A stretch of DNA of 64,000 nt. Origin: Anaerolineales bacterium (GTDB taxonomy: Bacteria > Chloroflexota > Anaerolineae > 4572-78 > J111). A program made the translations under genes and the position numbers. The DNA lies in NCBI GenBank assembly GCA_015075185.1, contig JABTUW010000004.1, positions 930,001 through 994,000 on the forward strand, in the 5' to 3' direction. This document shows, piece after piece, positions 9,067-18,800 of this stretch (the stretch's first letter is position 1; every line of letters starts with the position of its first letter). The notes beneath the pieces were generated by a model. That model searched no databases. It saw only the letters and a program-made list of their open reading frames with translations, and was not told the origin of the DNA.

Positions 9067-10380
9067 TTATTCTTTCAAAGCGTCGGCGTTGGCAATTTCG
9101 TTGGTAAAGCGATCAATAAAGGCTGTCTTATTGTTGCCGCAGTAGTCGAAATCATAATTGATGAGATTCACTTCTAACAGTTCGGGCCGGGAAGCTTCGG
9201 CGCCAATAACGGTGGGCGCTTGAAAGGCGTTATACTTGGGACCAAGTTCCTGGGCGGCCGGAGTCAAGGCCCAATCAATCCACAACTTAGCCAAATCAGG
9301 GTGCTTGGCCCCTTTGATAAGGGCCGTACCGCCGATTTCATAGCCGGTGCCCTCCGCCGGGAAGGTCAATTCTAGGGGCAGACCATTTTCGATCTGATTG
9401 ACGATATCATGCGAGAAGACTACACCGACGGCAGCTTCGCCGTTGCCCACAAAGTTGGCCGGGGCAGCGCCGCTCTTAGTGAACTGCGAAACGTTAGCGG
9501 CAAAAGCGCGCATATATTCCCAACCCGCTTCTTCACCTCTCAACTGCAAAACGGTGCACATCGCGGTATAGGAAGTGCCGGAGCTGGAAGGGTGAGCAAT
9601 CATTATTTGCCCTTTCCACTCCGGTTTGATCAAATCATCCCAGGAAGTGGGTGCAGCCAGACCAGGATTGGCCTCCAGGTAGTTGAGATTGGTGGCAAAG
9701 CCCAAGGTGCCAATATAAATTCCAAACCAGCTGTTGTCAGGCGCTTTCATTAACTGGGGGTCACGCAGATTAACCGCATTAGGTGAGTCATAAGGCTCCA
9801 GCAATCCTTCCTGCGCGGCGGCAATGTAACTATCAATAGGGCCGCCCCACCAGACATCAAATTGGGGATTGGCCGCCTCGTTGCGCAGGCGGGTTAACGA
9901 CTCCCCACTGGAGAGACGTACGTAGTTGACAACCAAGCCAGGATAGATTTTGTTAAATTCGGCAATCTGGCCCTCGCACCACTCGACCTGGGGAACACAC
10001 AGCACATTCAATTCACCGGTAATATCGGCCGAGCCGACCGAAGAGGCGGCAGCTCGTTCGGCTGCAAACTCTTCAAAGAATTGGGCCGCTTCGGCTTCGT
10101 CGGGAATCCACAATTTCTGCCCCACTTCGATTACGTTGGGGTTGGCGATAGCGGCAAAACTGTCATCCTCAGTGGCCTTGGCGTTGGTCGCTTTCCAAAT
10201 GACCGGCCAGGCCAGCACGTCGCCGTAATTCTTTTCGGCCAGTTTGCTCAACCAGTCGTCGGCCTGAACCGTGTACTCCTGACCGCCGCCCTGTGGCAGA
10301 GGGGCAGCCGCGCTGGCAACACCCGCCACTACAGTGAACAGGAGTAAGGCCACTAAAGTTAAACCAAGAAGCTTTTTCAT
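9067..10380 (-). CDS. LysM-domain-fused ABC substrate-binding protein, AfuA/FutA/PhnS-like
   Basis: Extracellular binding protein of the importer, 437 residues. A Sec signal peptide (about residues 1-25, ending GVASAAA, no lipobox cysteine) is followed by a LysM module at about 35-95 (EYTVQADDWLSKLAEKNYGD, then VGQKLWIPD). The solute-binding domain starts near residue 120 (GELNVLCVPQVEWCEG). FbpA-type ferric proteins bind iron with an adjacent tyrosine pair; I see none in the C-terminal half, so phosphonate, sugar phosphate or another anion is as likely as iron. LysM may anchor it to cell-wall glycan in place of a lipid. The ATG has a strong AAGGAGG. Confidence 0.88.
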   Translation of the reverse strand: MKKLLGLTLVALLLFTVVAGVASAAAPLPQGGGQEYTVQADDWLSKLAEKNYGDVLAWPVIWKATNAKATEDDSFAAIANPNVIEVGQKLWIPDEAEAAQFFEEFAAERAAASSVGSADITGELNVLCVPQVEWCEGQIAEFNKIYPGLVVNYVRLSSGESLTRLRNEAANPQFDVWWGGPIDSYIAAAQEGLLEPYDSPNAVNLRDPQLMKAPDNSWFGIYIGTLGFATNLNYLEANPGLAAPTSWDDLIKPEWKGQIMIAHPSSSGTSYTAMCTVLQLRGEEAGWEYMRAFAANVSQFTKSGAAPANFVGNGEAAVGVVFSHDIVNQIENGLPLELTFPAEGTGYEIGGTALIKGAKHPDLAKLWIDWALTPAAQELGPKYNAFQAPTVIGAEASRPELLEVNLINYDFDYCGNNKTAFIDRFTNEIANADALKE

Positions 10381-10650
10381 ACAATCCTCCTTATTGAATA
10401 GAAAATTTGGAAATTTAAAAATGTGACTTTACAGCGAAATGGGACAATCCTGGCTAAAGCAAAACAGGCCAATCAACCGATCATTTATCGGCTAACTGGC
10501 CCATTTATGTCAATTTGATTCGCTGAATTTGGACTTAAAAATTTAGAGGGTTTTTTGTCAAATCGTCTACCGAGCGTCATTGCTCACCTATAAACGCTTA
10601 TTAATCCGGACATCCCAAGATGGTGACCTGCCCCTTGTTACGGCAAGCAC

Positions 10651-10679
10651 AAGATAACATATTCTCGGAAATTTGTCAA
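10651..10679 (-). promoter_or_regulatory. Sigma70-type promoter of the ABC importer operon
   Basis: On the minus strand TTGACA (10674-10679) is followed by a 17-base spacer and TATCTT (10651-10656). Transcription would begin about 265 bases before the binding-protein ATG at 10380, giving a long leader. That leader (10381-10645) has two more TTGACA hexamers and a GGCCAGTTAGCC-like inverted segment near 10465-10505, but no riboswitch I can name. No gene is seen in 10381-10692. Confidence 0.7.
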
Positions 10680-10692
10680 CGTTAAGCGCGGG

Positions 10693-11427
10693 TTAGGGCA
10701 GCGACCAGTAATCTAAAATCTCCTGCAGCCCGGCCGCCTCAGGCTGGCTCGAAACGTACTTAACAATAGCCTTGACCTCGGCGGTAGCATTGATCGGGGC
10801 GGCAGATTGTCCCACCAAACGCAAAAAATCAATATCGCCGGCCGAGTCGCCCACACCCCCCATTTGGATGGGGTCAATACCCGTCACTTGAGCCAGCCAG
10901 CGTAACCCGCTGCCCTTATCAATTCCTGCTGGATGAACATTTAAGGCTAAAGAGGCCGGAGTAACTATAAAATCGTCTGAGACTTCGGCCACAATCGCCC
11001 GGACCTCAGGTGTCAAATCGGCCAGGGTGAAAGGCGGGTGGGCAAACAGGGTGTGACAAACACTCTTGCCGGGCTGCCAGTAGGCCCGACCGCTCTGTAT
11101 GATGGCCTGATCGAGCCGCTCAATAATGAGGCGCAACTTGGCCAGGTGGGCCGAGGTCAAGCCGGGGGCGGCCCTAAATTGGTAGGTTTGCGGGAAATAA
11201 AGGCCGGCGCCGCTTTCATAAAGGGCCGGCTGCCAGCCGTCAATAGCTTGCATGACCGCTTCGACGTAGGGCGACGGCCGGCCCGTGTTGATAGTCACAG
11301 CGGGGATCGCTTCATCCTGGCGGGCATGGCGATTCAGGTTGCCCAGCCGGGTCAGTAGGGCAAGATCAAAAGGGTGAGCCTCGCCTGGGGAAAGAACGCC
11401 GTCAATATCGAGAACAATAAGTTTCAT
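10693..11427 (-). CDS. HAD-superfamily (Cof/HAD-IIB type) phosphatase
   Basis: Probable sugar-phosphate or other small-molecule phosphatase, 244 residues. HAD motif I is LDIDGVL with nucleophile Asp7 and acid Asp9, motif II is TINTGRP, motif III is the lysine in GIDKGSGL, and motif IV is GVGDSAGDIDFL. A cap domain lies between motifs II and III, as in sucrose-phosphatase and mannosyl-phosphoglycerate phosphatase relatives. It is convergent with nothing and precedes the importer promoter region on the same strand. The specific substrate cannot be read from sequence. Confidence 0.85.
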   Translation of the reverse strand: MKLIVLDIDGVLSPGEAHPFDLALLTRLGNLNRHARQDEAIPAVTINTGRPSPYVEAVMQAIDGWQPALYESGAGLYFPQTYQFRAAPGLTSAHLAKLRLIIERLDQAIIQSGRAYWQPGKSVCHTLFAHPPFTLADLTPEVRAIVAEVSDDFIVTPASLALNVHPAGIDKGSGLRWLAQVTGIDPIQMGGVGDSAGDIDFLRLVGQSAAPINATAEVKAIVKYVSSQPEAAGLQEILDYWSLP

Positions 11428-11571
11428 GGGCTATTGTCATATTGACCTTTCTGAATTAGACTCGATAAAAGGCAAGAATGATGGTACAATACAGCCTTAC
11501 CTGTCATCTTCTCTATTGTACGACAAATATTTTTAACCTACCAGTTATTCAATTAAAGGAGTGTTGAAACA

Positions 11572-12738
11572 ATGAAATCCAGAGTTGCCAGTGGTATTCC
11601 CTTATTTCTTACGATTATTGTCGTCATCATCATCGCCGTCGTCCTGCTAGTTTTTTCCAGCCAATTCTATTACCTCTTTGAGCGGGTCGAAGAGCAGGAA
11701 GTCGGTGTCCAATTTGAAAGCGGCCGTATTGTTGACATCGTCGGGCCGGGGGTGTACAGCGATTTCGGCCTCTACGTCGAACTCCGCAAGATTTCCAGCC
11801 AGGCTATCCCTTTCAGTATCGAAGATCAAGAAATTATCACCAAAGATAAACAGCGCATCGGGCTGGTGGTCAGTGGCGATATTTTTAGGCCAAACATAGC
11901 CCAAAAAGACATCCTACAGGAAAAATGGGCCGAGTACCGCAATATTTTCCTCGACGATACACTGGCCCAGAGTCGGGTACAAGCCCTGGCCCAACAGGCG
12001 ATGAAGGTGTGTGTAGGGGACCGCAATTTTGACGATAATGTGGTTGGCACGGCCCGCGATGAGCTGAGAAACTGCATTGATACAGAAGTGAGCGACCTGG
12101 CCGCCAACTTTGGCTTACAAATTGAAAACGTTGTCGTACCCAATGTCATCCTTTCACCCGAAGTTCAGACCGCGCTGGATGCGATTGTACAGAGCCGGCT
12201 GGAAACTGAAAAAGCTGCCCAGGACAAGTTGAGAGCCAACGCTCAGGCCAGCGCCGAACAGGCCCGCCAGGAGGGTGAAATCCGGGTAGAGCAAAGCCGG
12301 ATCCAAGAGGAAACCAAACAGCAGACGATTCTGGCCCAATTAGAACAGGAAAAGATTCTGGCTCAAAAAGCGGTCATCGAAGCCCAAAAAGCCAACGAAT
12401 TAGCCCAGGTCGAGGCGCAACAGGCCATCATCGAAGCCCAAAAAGCCAACGAATTGATTGCCGCTCAAAAAGACCTCGAAATTAATCAGGCCATTGCCGC
12501 CGCCGCCGCCGAAAAAGCCAAAGCCGATTTAGCCAACCAACTGGTCCTGGCTGAGCTTTACGGCGATAATCCCGACTATCTGGAACTGCAAAAAGTCCAG
12601 GCCAATGCCAATGCCCTGCAATCTACCGATAAAATCATCTTTACTCCCGAAGGCACAATACCTAACCTGGTCATCCCCGGTCCCGGCATCGTCCCGACGG
12701 TTGATACTACACCGTCGCCAGCCGCTGCGGGAAATTAA
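11572..12738 (+). CDS. SPFH/prohibitin-domain membrane protein
   Basis: Membrane-anchored scaffold of the stomatin/prohibitin/flotillin group, 388 residues. One N-terminal transmembrane segment (about residues 9-31) is followed by the SPFH domain (about 40-215). A long coiled coil (about 215-325) follows, rich in Ala, Gln, Glu and Lys, with the near-exact duplication IIEAQKANEL/VIEAQKANEL. The tail is proline-rich (TPEGTIPNLVIPGPGIVP). The ATG at 11572 has AAAGGAG upstream. Such proteins organise membrane domains or modulate proteases such as FtsH; no protease gene is adjacent, so the partner is unknown. Confidence 0.9.
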   Translation: MKSRVASGIPLFLTIIVVIIIAVVLLVFSSQFYYLFERVEEQEVGVQFESGRIVDIVGPGVYSDFGLYVELRKISSQAIPFSIEDQEIITKDKQRIGLVVSGDIFRPNIAQKDILQEKWAEYRNIFLDDTLAQSRVQALAQQAMKVCVGDRNFDDNVVGTARDELRNCIDTEVSDLAANFGLQIENVVVPNVILSPEVQTALDAIVQSRLETEKAAQDKLRANAQASAEQARQEGEIRVEQSRIQEETKQQTILAQLEQEKILAQKAVIEAQKANELAQVEAQQAIIEAQKANELIAAQKDLEINQAIAAAAAEKAKADLANQLVLAELYGDNPDYLELQKVQANANALQSTDKIIFTPEGTIPNLVIPGPGIVPTVDTTPSPAAAGN

Positions 12739-12781
12739 CCGTACATAATCGAAGCGAAGGAGCGAGGAGGCGAGGATATGG

Positions 12782-12844
12782 AAAGTAGTGGATGGAAGAT
12801 AGTGGATGGAAGGTAGTCATTCACGAGTTCTATCCTCTATCCAC
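12782..12844. repeat. Palindromic repeat covering the 5' end of the lipase-maturation-like gene
   Basis: Tandem GTGGATGGAAG-like units (12788-12812) face the complementary TATCCTCTATCCACC (12830-12844). The start codon I use for the next gene lies inside this element, so roughly its first thirteen residues are repeat-encoded. Related elements with GATAGTGGATAGAAGATAG units occur at 14381-14465 and 37187-37300. Confidence 0.65.
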
Positions 12845-14377
12845 CGCCCTTCGCCTCATCTGTTCACCCGCTGGCTGTTTTTGCGGTTGTTGGGCCTTGT
12901 CTATTTCATCGCTTTTGCCTCTTTGGGAGTTCAAGTTAGCGGCCTCATTGGCAGCCGGGGTATTCTACCGGCTGCCGATTTTTTGCAGGCGGTCCACACC
13001 CAAATCGGGGCAGAAAGCTACTATCTGTTACCCACCCTCTTCTGGTTCAATGCCAGCGACACGGCTTTCCATCTTATCTGCGGCGGCGGGGTGCTGCTGT
13101 CGCTGCTGCTTGTAGCCGGTATTGCTCCCGGCCCGATTCTGCTGCTGCTGTGGGCCTTTTATCTCTCGCTGACCGTAGCAGGCCAGGATTTTCTGGCCTT
13201 CCAGTGGGACAACCTGCTGCTGGAAACCGGCTTGCTGGCGATTTTCTTCGCGCCCTGGCAGATTTGGCCCAAACTTTCTGCTGAATCTCAGCTCGTACCA
13301 ATCTGGCTGTGGTTATTACGCTGGCTCCTCTTCAAGTTGATGTTCAGTTCGGGCGTGGTCAAGCTGTTAAGCGGTGACCCGACCTGGCGCGACCTGACGG
13401 CGCTCACCTATCACTACGAAACCCAACCCCTGCCCGCCTGGACGAGTTGGTACGCCCACCAACTACCGGAGTGGTTTCAAAAAAGCTCGGTTGCCGGTAT
13501 GTTTGTCATCGAACTCGTCGTCCCTTTTCTCATCTTCGCTCCGCGCCAGCTGCGTCTGCTCGCCTGCGCCACCCTGGTGGGCCTGCAACTGCTGATTATT
13601 TTGACCGGGAACTACGCTTTTTTCAACTGGTTGAGCATCGTCCTTTGCTTGCTTTTGCTCGACGATGCTTTTTTACGACGGCTGCTGCCTCGACGGTGGA
13701 ACGCCAAATTTGCTGCGCCAGAAGAAATAGGACGCGGATCGAACGGGTCAAACGGATTTTTTGCTTTGTGTTATCCGCTCAATCCGGCGAATCCGCGTCC
13801 TCATCTTTTTATCAAATCAAAGCAATTGGTATCGCTGGCGTTGGCAGTCATCATTTTTTTATTCAGCAGCGCCCAAATCGCCCGAATGTTTTTGCCACTG
13901 CCGCGACCTATTCGACAAATTTTAACCTGGGTGGCCCCTTTCCGAACCTTTAATAACTATGGCCTATTCGCCGTGATGACTACCACCCGCCCCGAAATCA
14001 TCATCGAGGGCAGCAACGACGGCCAGACCTGGCAGGCTTACGAATTCAAATGGAAACCCGGCGATTCCCAGAGACACCCGACCTTTGTTGCTCCGCACCA
14101 GCCCCGCTTGGATTGGCAGATGTGGTTTGCTGCCCTGGATACTTACCAGAATAATCCCTGGCTGATCAATTTTATGCTTCGCTTGTTGGAAGGTTCGCCG
14201 GAGGTGTTAGCCTTGTTAGGGCACAACCCCTTTCCTGATGCCCCACCCCGTTACGTCCGCGCTGTGCTCTACCTCTATCACTTCACCGATTTCAGCACCG
14301 CTCAATCTAACGGCGCGTGGTGGCAGCGTGAGCAGAGGTTGCAGTACGCGCCGGTCTTGTCGCTACCAGAGGAATAG
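12806..14377 (+). CDS. Lipase maturation factor family-like membrane protein carrying an internal repeat
   Basis: Polytopic membrane protein of 523 residues resembling lipase maturation factors (LMF1/2, HTTM-related). The conserved region is at about residues 25-170: LRLLGLVYFIAFASLG, LIGSRGILPA and FQWDNLLLETGLLAIF. The C-terminal half has the family's soluble domain (TTTRPEIIIEGSNDGQTW, then PRLDWQMWFAALDTY and RAVLYLYHFT). Residues about 307-333 (RGSNGSNGFFALCYPLNPAN) are encoded by a palindromic repeat inserted in frame. The start may be artificial: the first residues come from another repeat, and a start nearer LFTRWLFLRL would remove it. Bacterial function is unproven. Confidence 0.82.
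   Translation: MEGSHSRVLSSIHRPSPHLFTRWLFLRLLGLVYFIAFASLGVQVSGLIGSRGILPAADFLQAVHTQIGAESYYLLPTLFWFNASDTAFHLICGGGVLLSLLLVAGIAPGPILLLLWAFYLSLTVAGQDFLAFQWDNLLLETGLLAIFFAPWQIWPKLSAESQLVPIWLWLLRWLLFKLMFSSGVVKLLSGDPTWRDLTALTYHYETQPLPAWTSWYAHQLPEWFQKSSVAGMFVIELVVPFLIFAPRQLRLLACATLVGLQLLIILTGNYAFFNWLSIVLCLLLLDDAFLRRLLPRRWNAKFAAPEEIGRGSNGSNGFFALCYPLNPANPRPHLFIKSKQLVSLALAVIIFLFSSAQIARMFLPLPRPIRQILTWVAPFRTFNNYGLFAVMTTTRPEIIIEGSNDGQTWQAYEFKWKPGDSQRHPTFVAPHQPRLDWQMWFAALDTYQNNPWLINFMLRLLEGSPEVLALLGHNPFPDAPPRYVRAVLYLYHFTDFSTAQSNGAWWQREQRLQYAPVLSLPEE
13730..13800. repeat. Family A palindromic repeat inside a coding sequence (copy 2)
   Basis: GGACGCGGAT (13730-13739) and ATCCGCGTCC (13791-13800) are perfect 10-base inverted ends of a 71-base element, with CGGATTTTTTGC and TTATCCG inside. 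It matches the ends of the elements at 2361-2443 and 48713-48874. The reading frame of the host gene passes through it without a stop. Confidence 0.85.
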
Positions 14378-14380
14378 AGG

Positions 14381-14465
14381 AAATAGAGGATAGTGGATAG
14401 TGGATAGAAGATAGTAGATAGCTGATAGACACCTTCTACTTACCATCTACCATCTTCTATCTACC
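14381..14465. repeat. Palindromic repeat between convergent genes
   Basis: Units of GATAGTGGATAGAAGATAG on the left face TACCATCTTCTATCTACC on the right. The element fills the roughly 100-base gap between the stop of the lipase-maturation-like gene and the stop of the cyclase gene. It belongs to the same loose family as 12782-12844 and 37187-37300 and could act as a bidirectional stem. Confidence 0.7.
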
Positions 14466-14474
14466 ATTCCTGCC

Positions 14475-15866
14475 TCACTTTTCCTGCATCACTTCCACCC
14501 CGGTCCAGTCATCCGGCACACCGTGGACCATGCAATGCGCCGCCCGCTGCAAATAGAGACGGGCCACTTTGTCTTCGGAGTTATGCTTGAGCACGCTGTT
14601 GAAATGAACACTGGCTTCGGGAAATTGTTTTTGAAGATAGAGCATTAACCCTTCTTCAAAAGCTGATTTGGTCTGTTGCTTAACCTCGCATATAGCTGCT
14701 GGGTCGCCGTCGAACACCTCAAATACAGAGATAGGCGCTTCGCGGCCTTTAGTTTGGACTTTGCCCAAAAACCTGAGCTTGTAGCTGCTGGGGTCTTCCA
14801 GCCGCCTAAAAACCTCGTCACTGATAATCAATGATACCCCATAGAACTTGGTCAATCCTTCCAGCCTGGATGTCAAGTTGACGTTATCTGAAAGGGCGTC
14901 GCCCTGCATGCGCGCCGCATCTCCGACTATCCCCACCATCAGCGAGCCGGTATGGACTCCAAGCCCAATCTCAATAGGATGGTATCCTCGGGCTTGACGG
15001 TCAGCGTTGAACTGGGCAACCCGCTTGAGCTGACCAATGCCAGCGTTGACTGCATCATCCGCACGCTCGGGAAAGATAGCCATCATTCCATCTCCCAGGT
15101 ATTTGACCACAAAGCCTTTATTTTCCCGAATAATGGGATTGATGTAGCCAAAATAGGCATTCACAAAATCAAAATTCTCTTGCGGGGTCATCATTTCCGA
15201 TAGCGTGGTAAAGGAGCGAATATCTGAAAACATCACCGTCATTTCACTGCTAATATAATTGCCCAGTTCGATCTCGACGATGCTTTTCTTTTGCAGCACC
15301 TGCAAAAATTCCCGCGGCACAAAGCGGGCCGAAGATAAAGCGAGCCTTTCAGTTTCGCGCCGGTGGTTCTCAATGGTGGTCAGGTGGCCAAAAGCCCTCA
15401 GGGCTGTGACGACAGTGGTAAAGAGTTTTTGGGTCGTGAGTTCAGTTTTGGCTTTGTAATCGTTGATATCGTAGTTAATCACCACCGTACCTTCGGGAGC
15501 TTGCCCAGGCTGGCCCGTCCGCAGGACAATGCGCACCAGCTCATTGCCCAGTTCTTGCCGGATGCGTTTAGCCACCATCAGGCCGGCATCCTCCGTTTCC
15601 ATCACCACGTCAAGCAAAATGAGGGCTGTATCAGAATGGCATTGGATCAGTTGGATGGCCTCCTGCCCGGAATAGGCGCTCAGAAAAGTGATTCCTTTGT
15701 CCTCAAAGGTGAAATCACTCAAGGCCAATTTGGTAACGTTGTGAATCTCTTCTTCGTCATCCACAATGATCACCTTCCAAAGGTCCTGTTCCGGCTTGAT
15801 TGCAACCGTCTCTTCGGCGGCAAAAATCAACTTATCAGCTTCCGCTAACATAGAGGTAGTTGGCAT
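14475..15866 (-). CDS. Response regulator with class III adenylate/guanylate cyclase output
   Basis: Phosphorylation-controlled nucleotide cyclase, 463 residues. The receiver domain (about 28-165) has the acidic pair in IIVDDEEE and phospho-acceptor Asp86 in LLDVVME. The cyclase domain (about 203-390) keeps both metal-binding aspartates, Asp215 in FSDIRSFT and Asp259 in YLGDGMMAIF, and the transition-state Asn/Arg in NVNLTSRLEG, so it should be active. The tail (about 395-455) looks like a short helical repeat of TPR type. The histidine kinase gene ends 29 bases upstream on the same strand, so kinase and regulator form one unit. GGAGAG precedes the ATG. cAMP versus cGMP is not decided. Confidence 0.92.
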   Translation of the reverse strand: MPTTSMLAEADKLIFAAEETVAIKPEQDLWKVIIVDDEEEIHNVTKLALSDFTFEDKGITFLSAYSGQEAIQLIQCHSDTALILLDVVMETEDAGLMVAKRIRQELGNELVRIVLRTGQPGQAPEGTVVINYDINDYKAKTELTTQKLFTTVVTALRAFGHLTTIENHRRETERLALSSARFVPREFLQVLQKKSIVEIELGNYISSEMTVMFSDIRSFTTLSEMMTPQENFDFVNAYFGYINPIIRENKGFVVKYLGDGMMAIFPERADDAVNAGIGQLKRVAQFNADRQARGYHPIEIGLGVHTGSLMVGIVGDAARMQGDALSDNVNLTSRLEGLTKFYGVSLIISDEVFRRLEDPSSYKLRFLGKVQTKGREAPISVFEVFDGDPAAICEVKQQTKSAFEEGLMLYLQKQFPEASVHFNSVLKHNSEDKVARLYLQRAAHCMVHGVPDDWTGVEVMQEK

Positions 15867-15895
15867 AATAACTCTCCGTTCTCGTTTCTGATTTC

Positions 15896-18800
15896 TTATT
15901 TCTCACTTCTCAGCGCCATTGGCAGTTCGATCATAAATCTTGTTCCCCGGCCTACTTTACTCTCACAGCGGATCGTGCCGCCTAGCTTTTGCGTGACCAG
16001 GTTGTAAATAATGTGCAGCCCCAAACCGCTGCCGCCCTGCCCGCGTTTCGTCGTAAAGAAGGGGTCAAAGATTTTGCTCAGATGCTCCGGCGGAATGCCC
16101 CGGCCATCGTCAGCATATTCAAAAATAAAACTGCCATTCTTTTGCTTCAAATCAAAGACGAGATGTCCTGGCTGGCCCGGCTCGTAAGCATGGATGAGCG
16201 AGTTCATGACCAGATTGGTCACAATCTGGGCAAACGCACCCGGATAACTGTCCAGGGTTAGATTTTCATCGGCATGAACTTGAACGGTTAGTTGGGTGCG
16301 TTTCAGTTTCGGGTGGAGGCTGAGCAAAATCTCGTCCAAATAGGCTTTGGCCACAAATGTACGCCGTTCTTCGCTCGATTGATCAACCGCCACTTGTTTG
16401 AAGCTCTGGATCAGTTCCGCCGCCCGCTGGAGGTTCTTCAAAATCATACTGCTGCTCTGGCTGGCCGTATCCAGATATTTCTCCAAATCAGAGCGCTTCA
16501 TCTGGCCATTTTGAAAGAGGGTGCGGAAGGTGACAGTTTTATCCTCTAGCAGCGAAGCGGCGGTAACGCCAACACCCACCGGGGTGTTGATTTCGTGGGC
16601 CACCCCGGCGACCAGCCCGCCCAGGGCGGCCATTTTCTCGGCTTCGACCAGTTGGCTCTGGGTGGCTTTGAGATTTTCGAGGGCTTGGGAGAGTTCCTGA
16701 GCAGCAACTTCGGCCGCTTCTCTGGCTTTTTTGGTTTCCTCCAACAGGCGCGCCCGGCCCAAAGCCACTCCGGCCTGGTTGGCCGCAGCGGTAATAACAT
16801 CAAAATCATCCTGGCCAAAAGCGTTCGGCTGGCGGCTTTCAACGACCAGTACCCCAACGACCTCCTGGCCAATCTTTAACGGCGCGTCTACTTCCGAGCC
16901 ACTGCTGAGGGTCGCCACATAGCCCGGGGCCTGGGTTACATCCGGGGTGTAATGAAGTTGGCCGTCCAGCAACGGTTTCTCGCTCAAGCCCTGACCCGGT
17001 CCAAGGCGAATAGGAACATCGGAAGCAGACCAGCCCACCTTGGCCCGCTCGACCCGCTCACCAGTAGCTCTGTCCAACAGAAAAGTAGCCACGTAAGCAT
17101 AGCCGAGGGCCTCATCCTGCAAGCCTTCGACCACCCGCCGGCAAATCTCATCTTCGTCCCGAGCAGCGGCGATAGCCGCACTGAGCCGGAACAGGGCCGC
17201 CTGCCGCCCCGCCTGAGATCGCTCTGCCTGGAACAGCCGGACATTTTCCAGAGCTACGCCGAGATTAGCCGCGAGTGTCGAGAGCAGGTTAACGACTGCA
17301 TCGCCAAAGGCATGCTCGCGCTGGTAATCCATGACGCAAATGGCGCCAATTACAGCATCACCACTCAGGATGGGCACACCCAGCCAGGACCTGGGATTAT
17401 CGCCGTTATAGCCGGTTGGATAGAGCGCGCCAAGTTCTCTATAACGCCGCTCCAAATCCTGATTGATGACTAAGGGTTGGCGCGAGCGGATAATATGGGA
17501 GGTTAAACCCTCACCGAGGGGTTGCGGTTCGTCGGGCAAGCGCTGATTGCGCAGGTAGAAATACGGAAAATGGAGCATTTCGCTCTGTTTTTCAAGCAGC
17601 GAGACATATATTGTATCCACACTGAAAACCTGGCGGACCTGATCACCCAGCAAATCTATCACTGCCTGCATATCAAGTTTCGAAGCCAGCCCTTGCTGGA
17701 CAGTATTGATAATTGCCAGTTCGGCGGCGCGCTGTTCTGTTTCCATCAAGAGCCGTTTGGTTTCGACAAAGAGGCGGGCATTATCCAGGGCCACGGAAGC
17801 CAGTTGGGCAAATCGGCTCAATAACTCGACTTCGGCCTCCCCGAAGGTCCGCTTGGAATTGACCTCGTAAGCCATACCAATAACCCCGACCACCTCCGGA
17901 CCGGCTGTACCCGCGCCAATACCCCGGGTCAGCGGCACCTCGACCAAAGCCCCGATGACCCCCATCTCGAAATCGGGCAAGCGTCCCGGCCAAGTATCGT
18001 AATCATCAATAACCAGAGGCTGGCCGGTTTGCCACACTTTTCCAGCCAGACCCTCACCCGGTTTCACCTGGTAGCCGAGTGCCTGGCTAAAAACTCCCAC
18101 ACCGACCTTGCGCTCGAGCACCCCAGCTTCAGGCTCGACCAGGTAGACCATGCTGTGCGGCGCGCCCAGCAAGTGCCCGGCCCGTGTGACCAGGCTCTCG
18201 AGCAACTCATTCAAATCGAGCCGGCTCAGCAGGCCCAGGCTGGTTTCCTGTAAGGCCGCCAAGTACTCATTCTGGCGGCTCAGAGTTTCTGCCGTCACTT
18301 GCAGGTCATTGCGGCGCTGTTCCAGGTCGTCTAGGGTTTCGTTCAAACGGCCGGTCATTTTGTTAAACGTCTTGGCCAGCACACCAATCTCATCGCTGGA
18401 CTCCACAGGCGCTTGGGCAGTCAGGTCGCCGGCGCTAATCTGTTCGGCAACGCGCGTCAGCCGCCGAACCGGCCCGGCAATGTTCTCGCGGAAGATGAAG
18501 GCCAGCGTCAGGCCCAGGAAAAAGGCGACCACGCCACCGGCCAAGGTCTGTTGTTGGGCTGCGGCTAATTGCTCGCGGCCTTCACTCAAATCGGCCTGGA
18601 GTAAATTTTGTTCATCGGCGGTCAACTCATCCAAAAGCTCTAAAGAGGTTTCGACCAAGGGAATTGCCCGGGTTCTAAACAGGAAAAGATCTTCGCGGGC
18701 ATGTTCACCCCGCACCGCCTCAAACATCTGCGGTGGCAGGGTCAGAAAGGCTTCCCGCGCCTGGCTGATGTTGTACAATTTTTCCCGCTGGCTGGACTCT

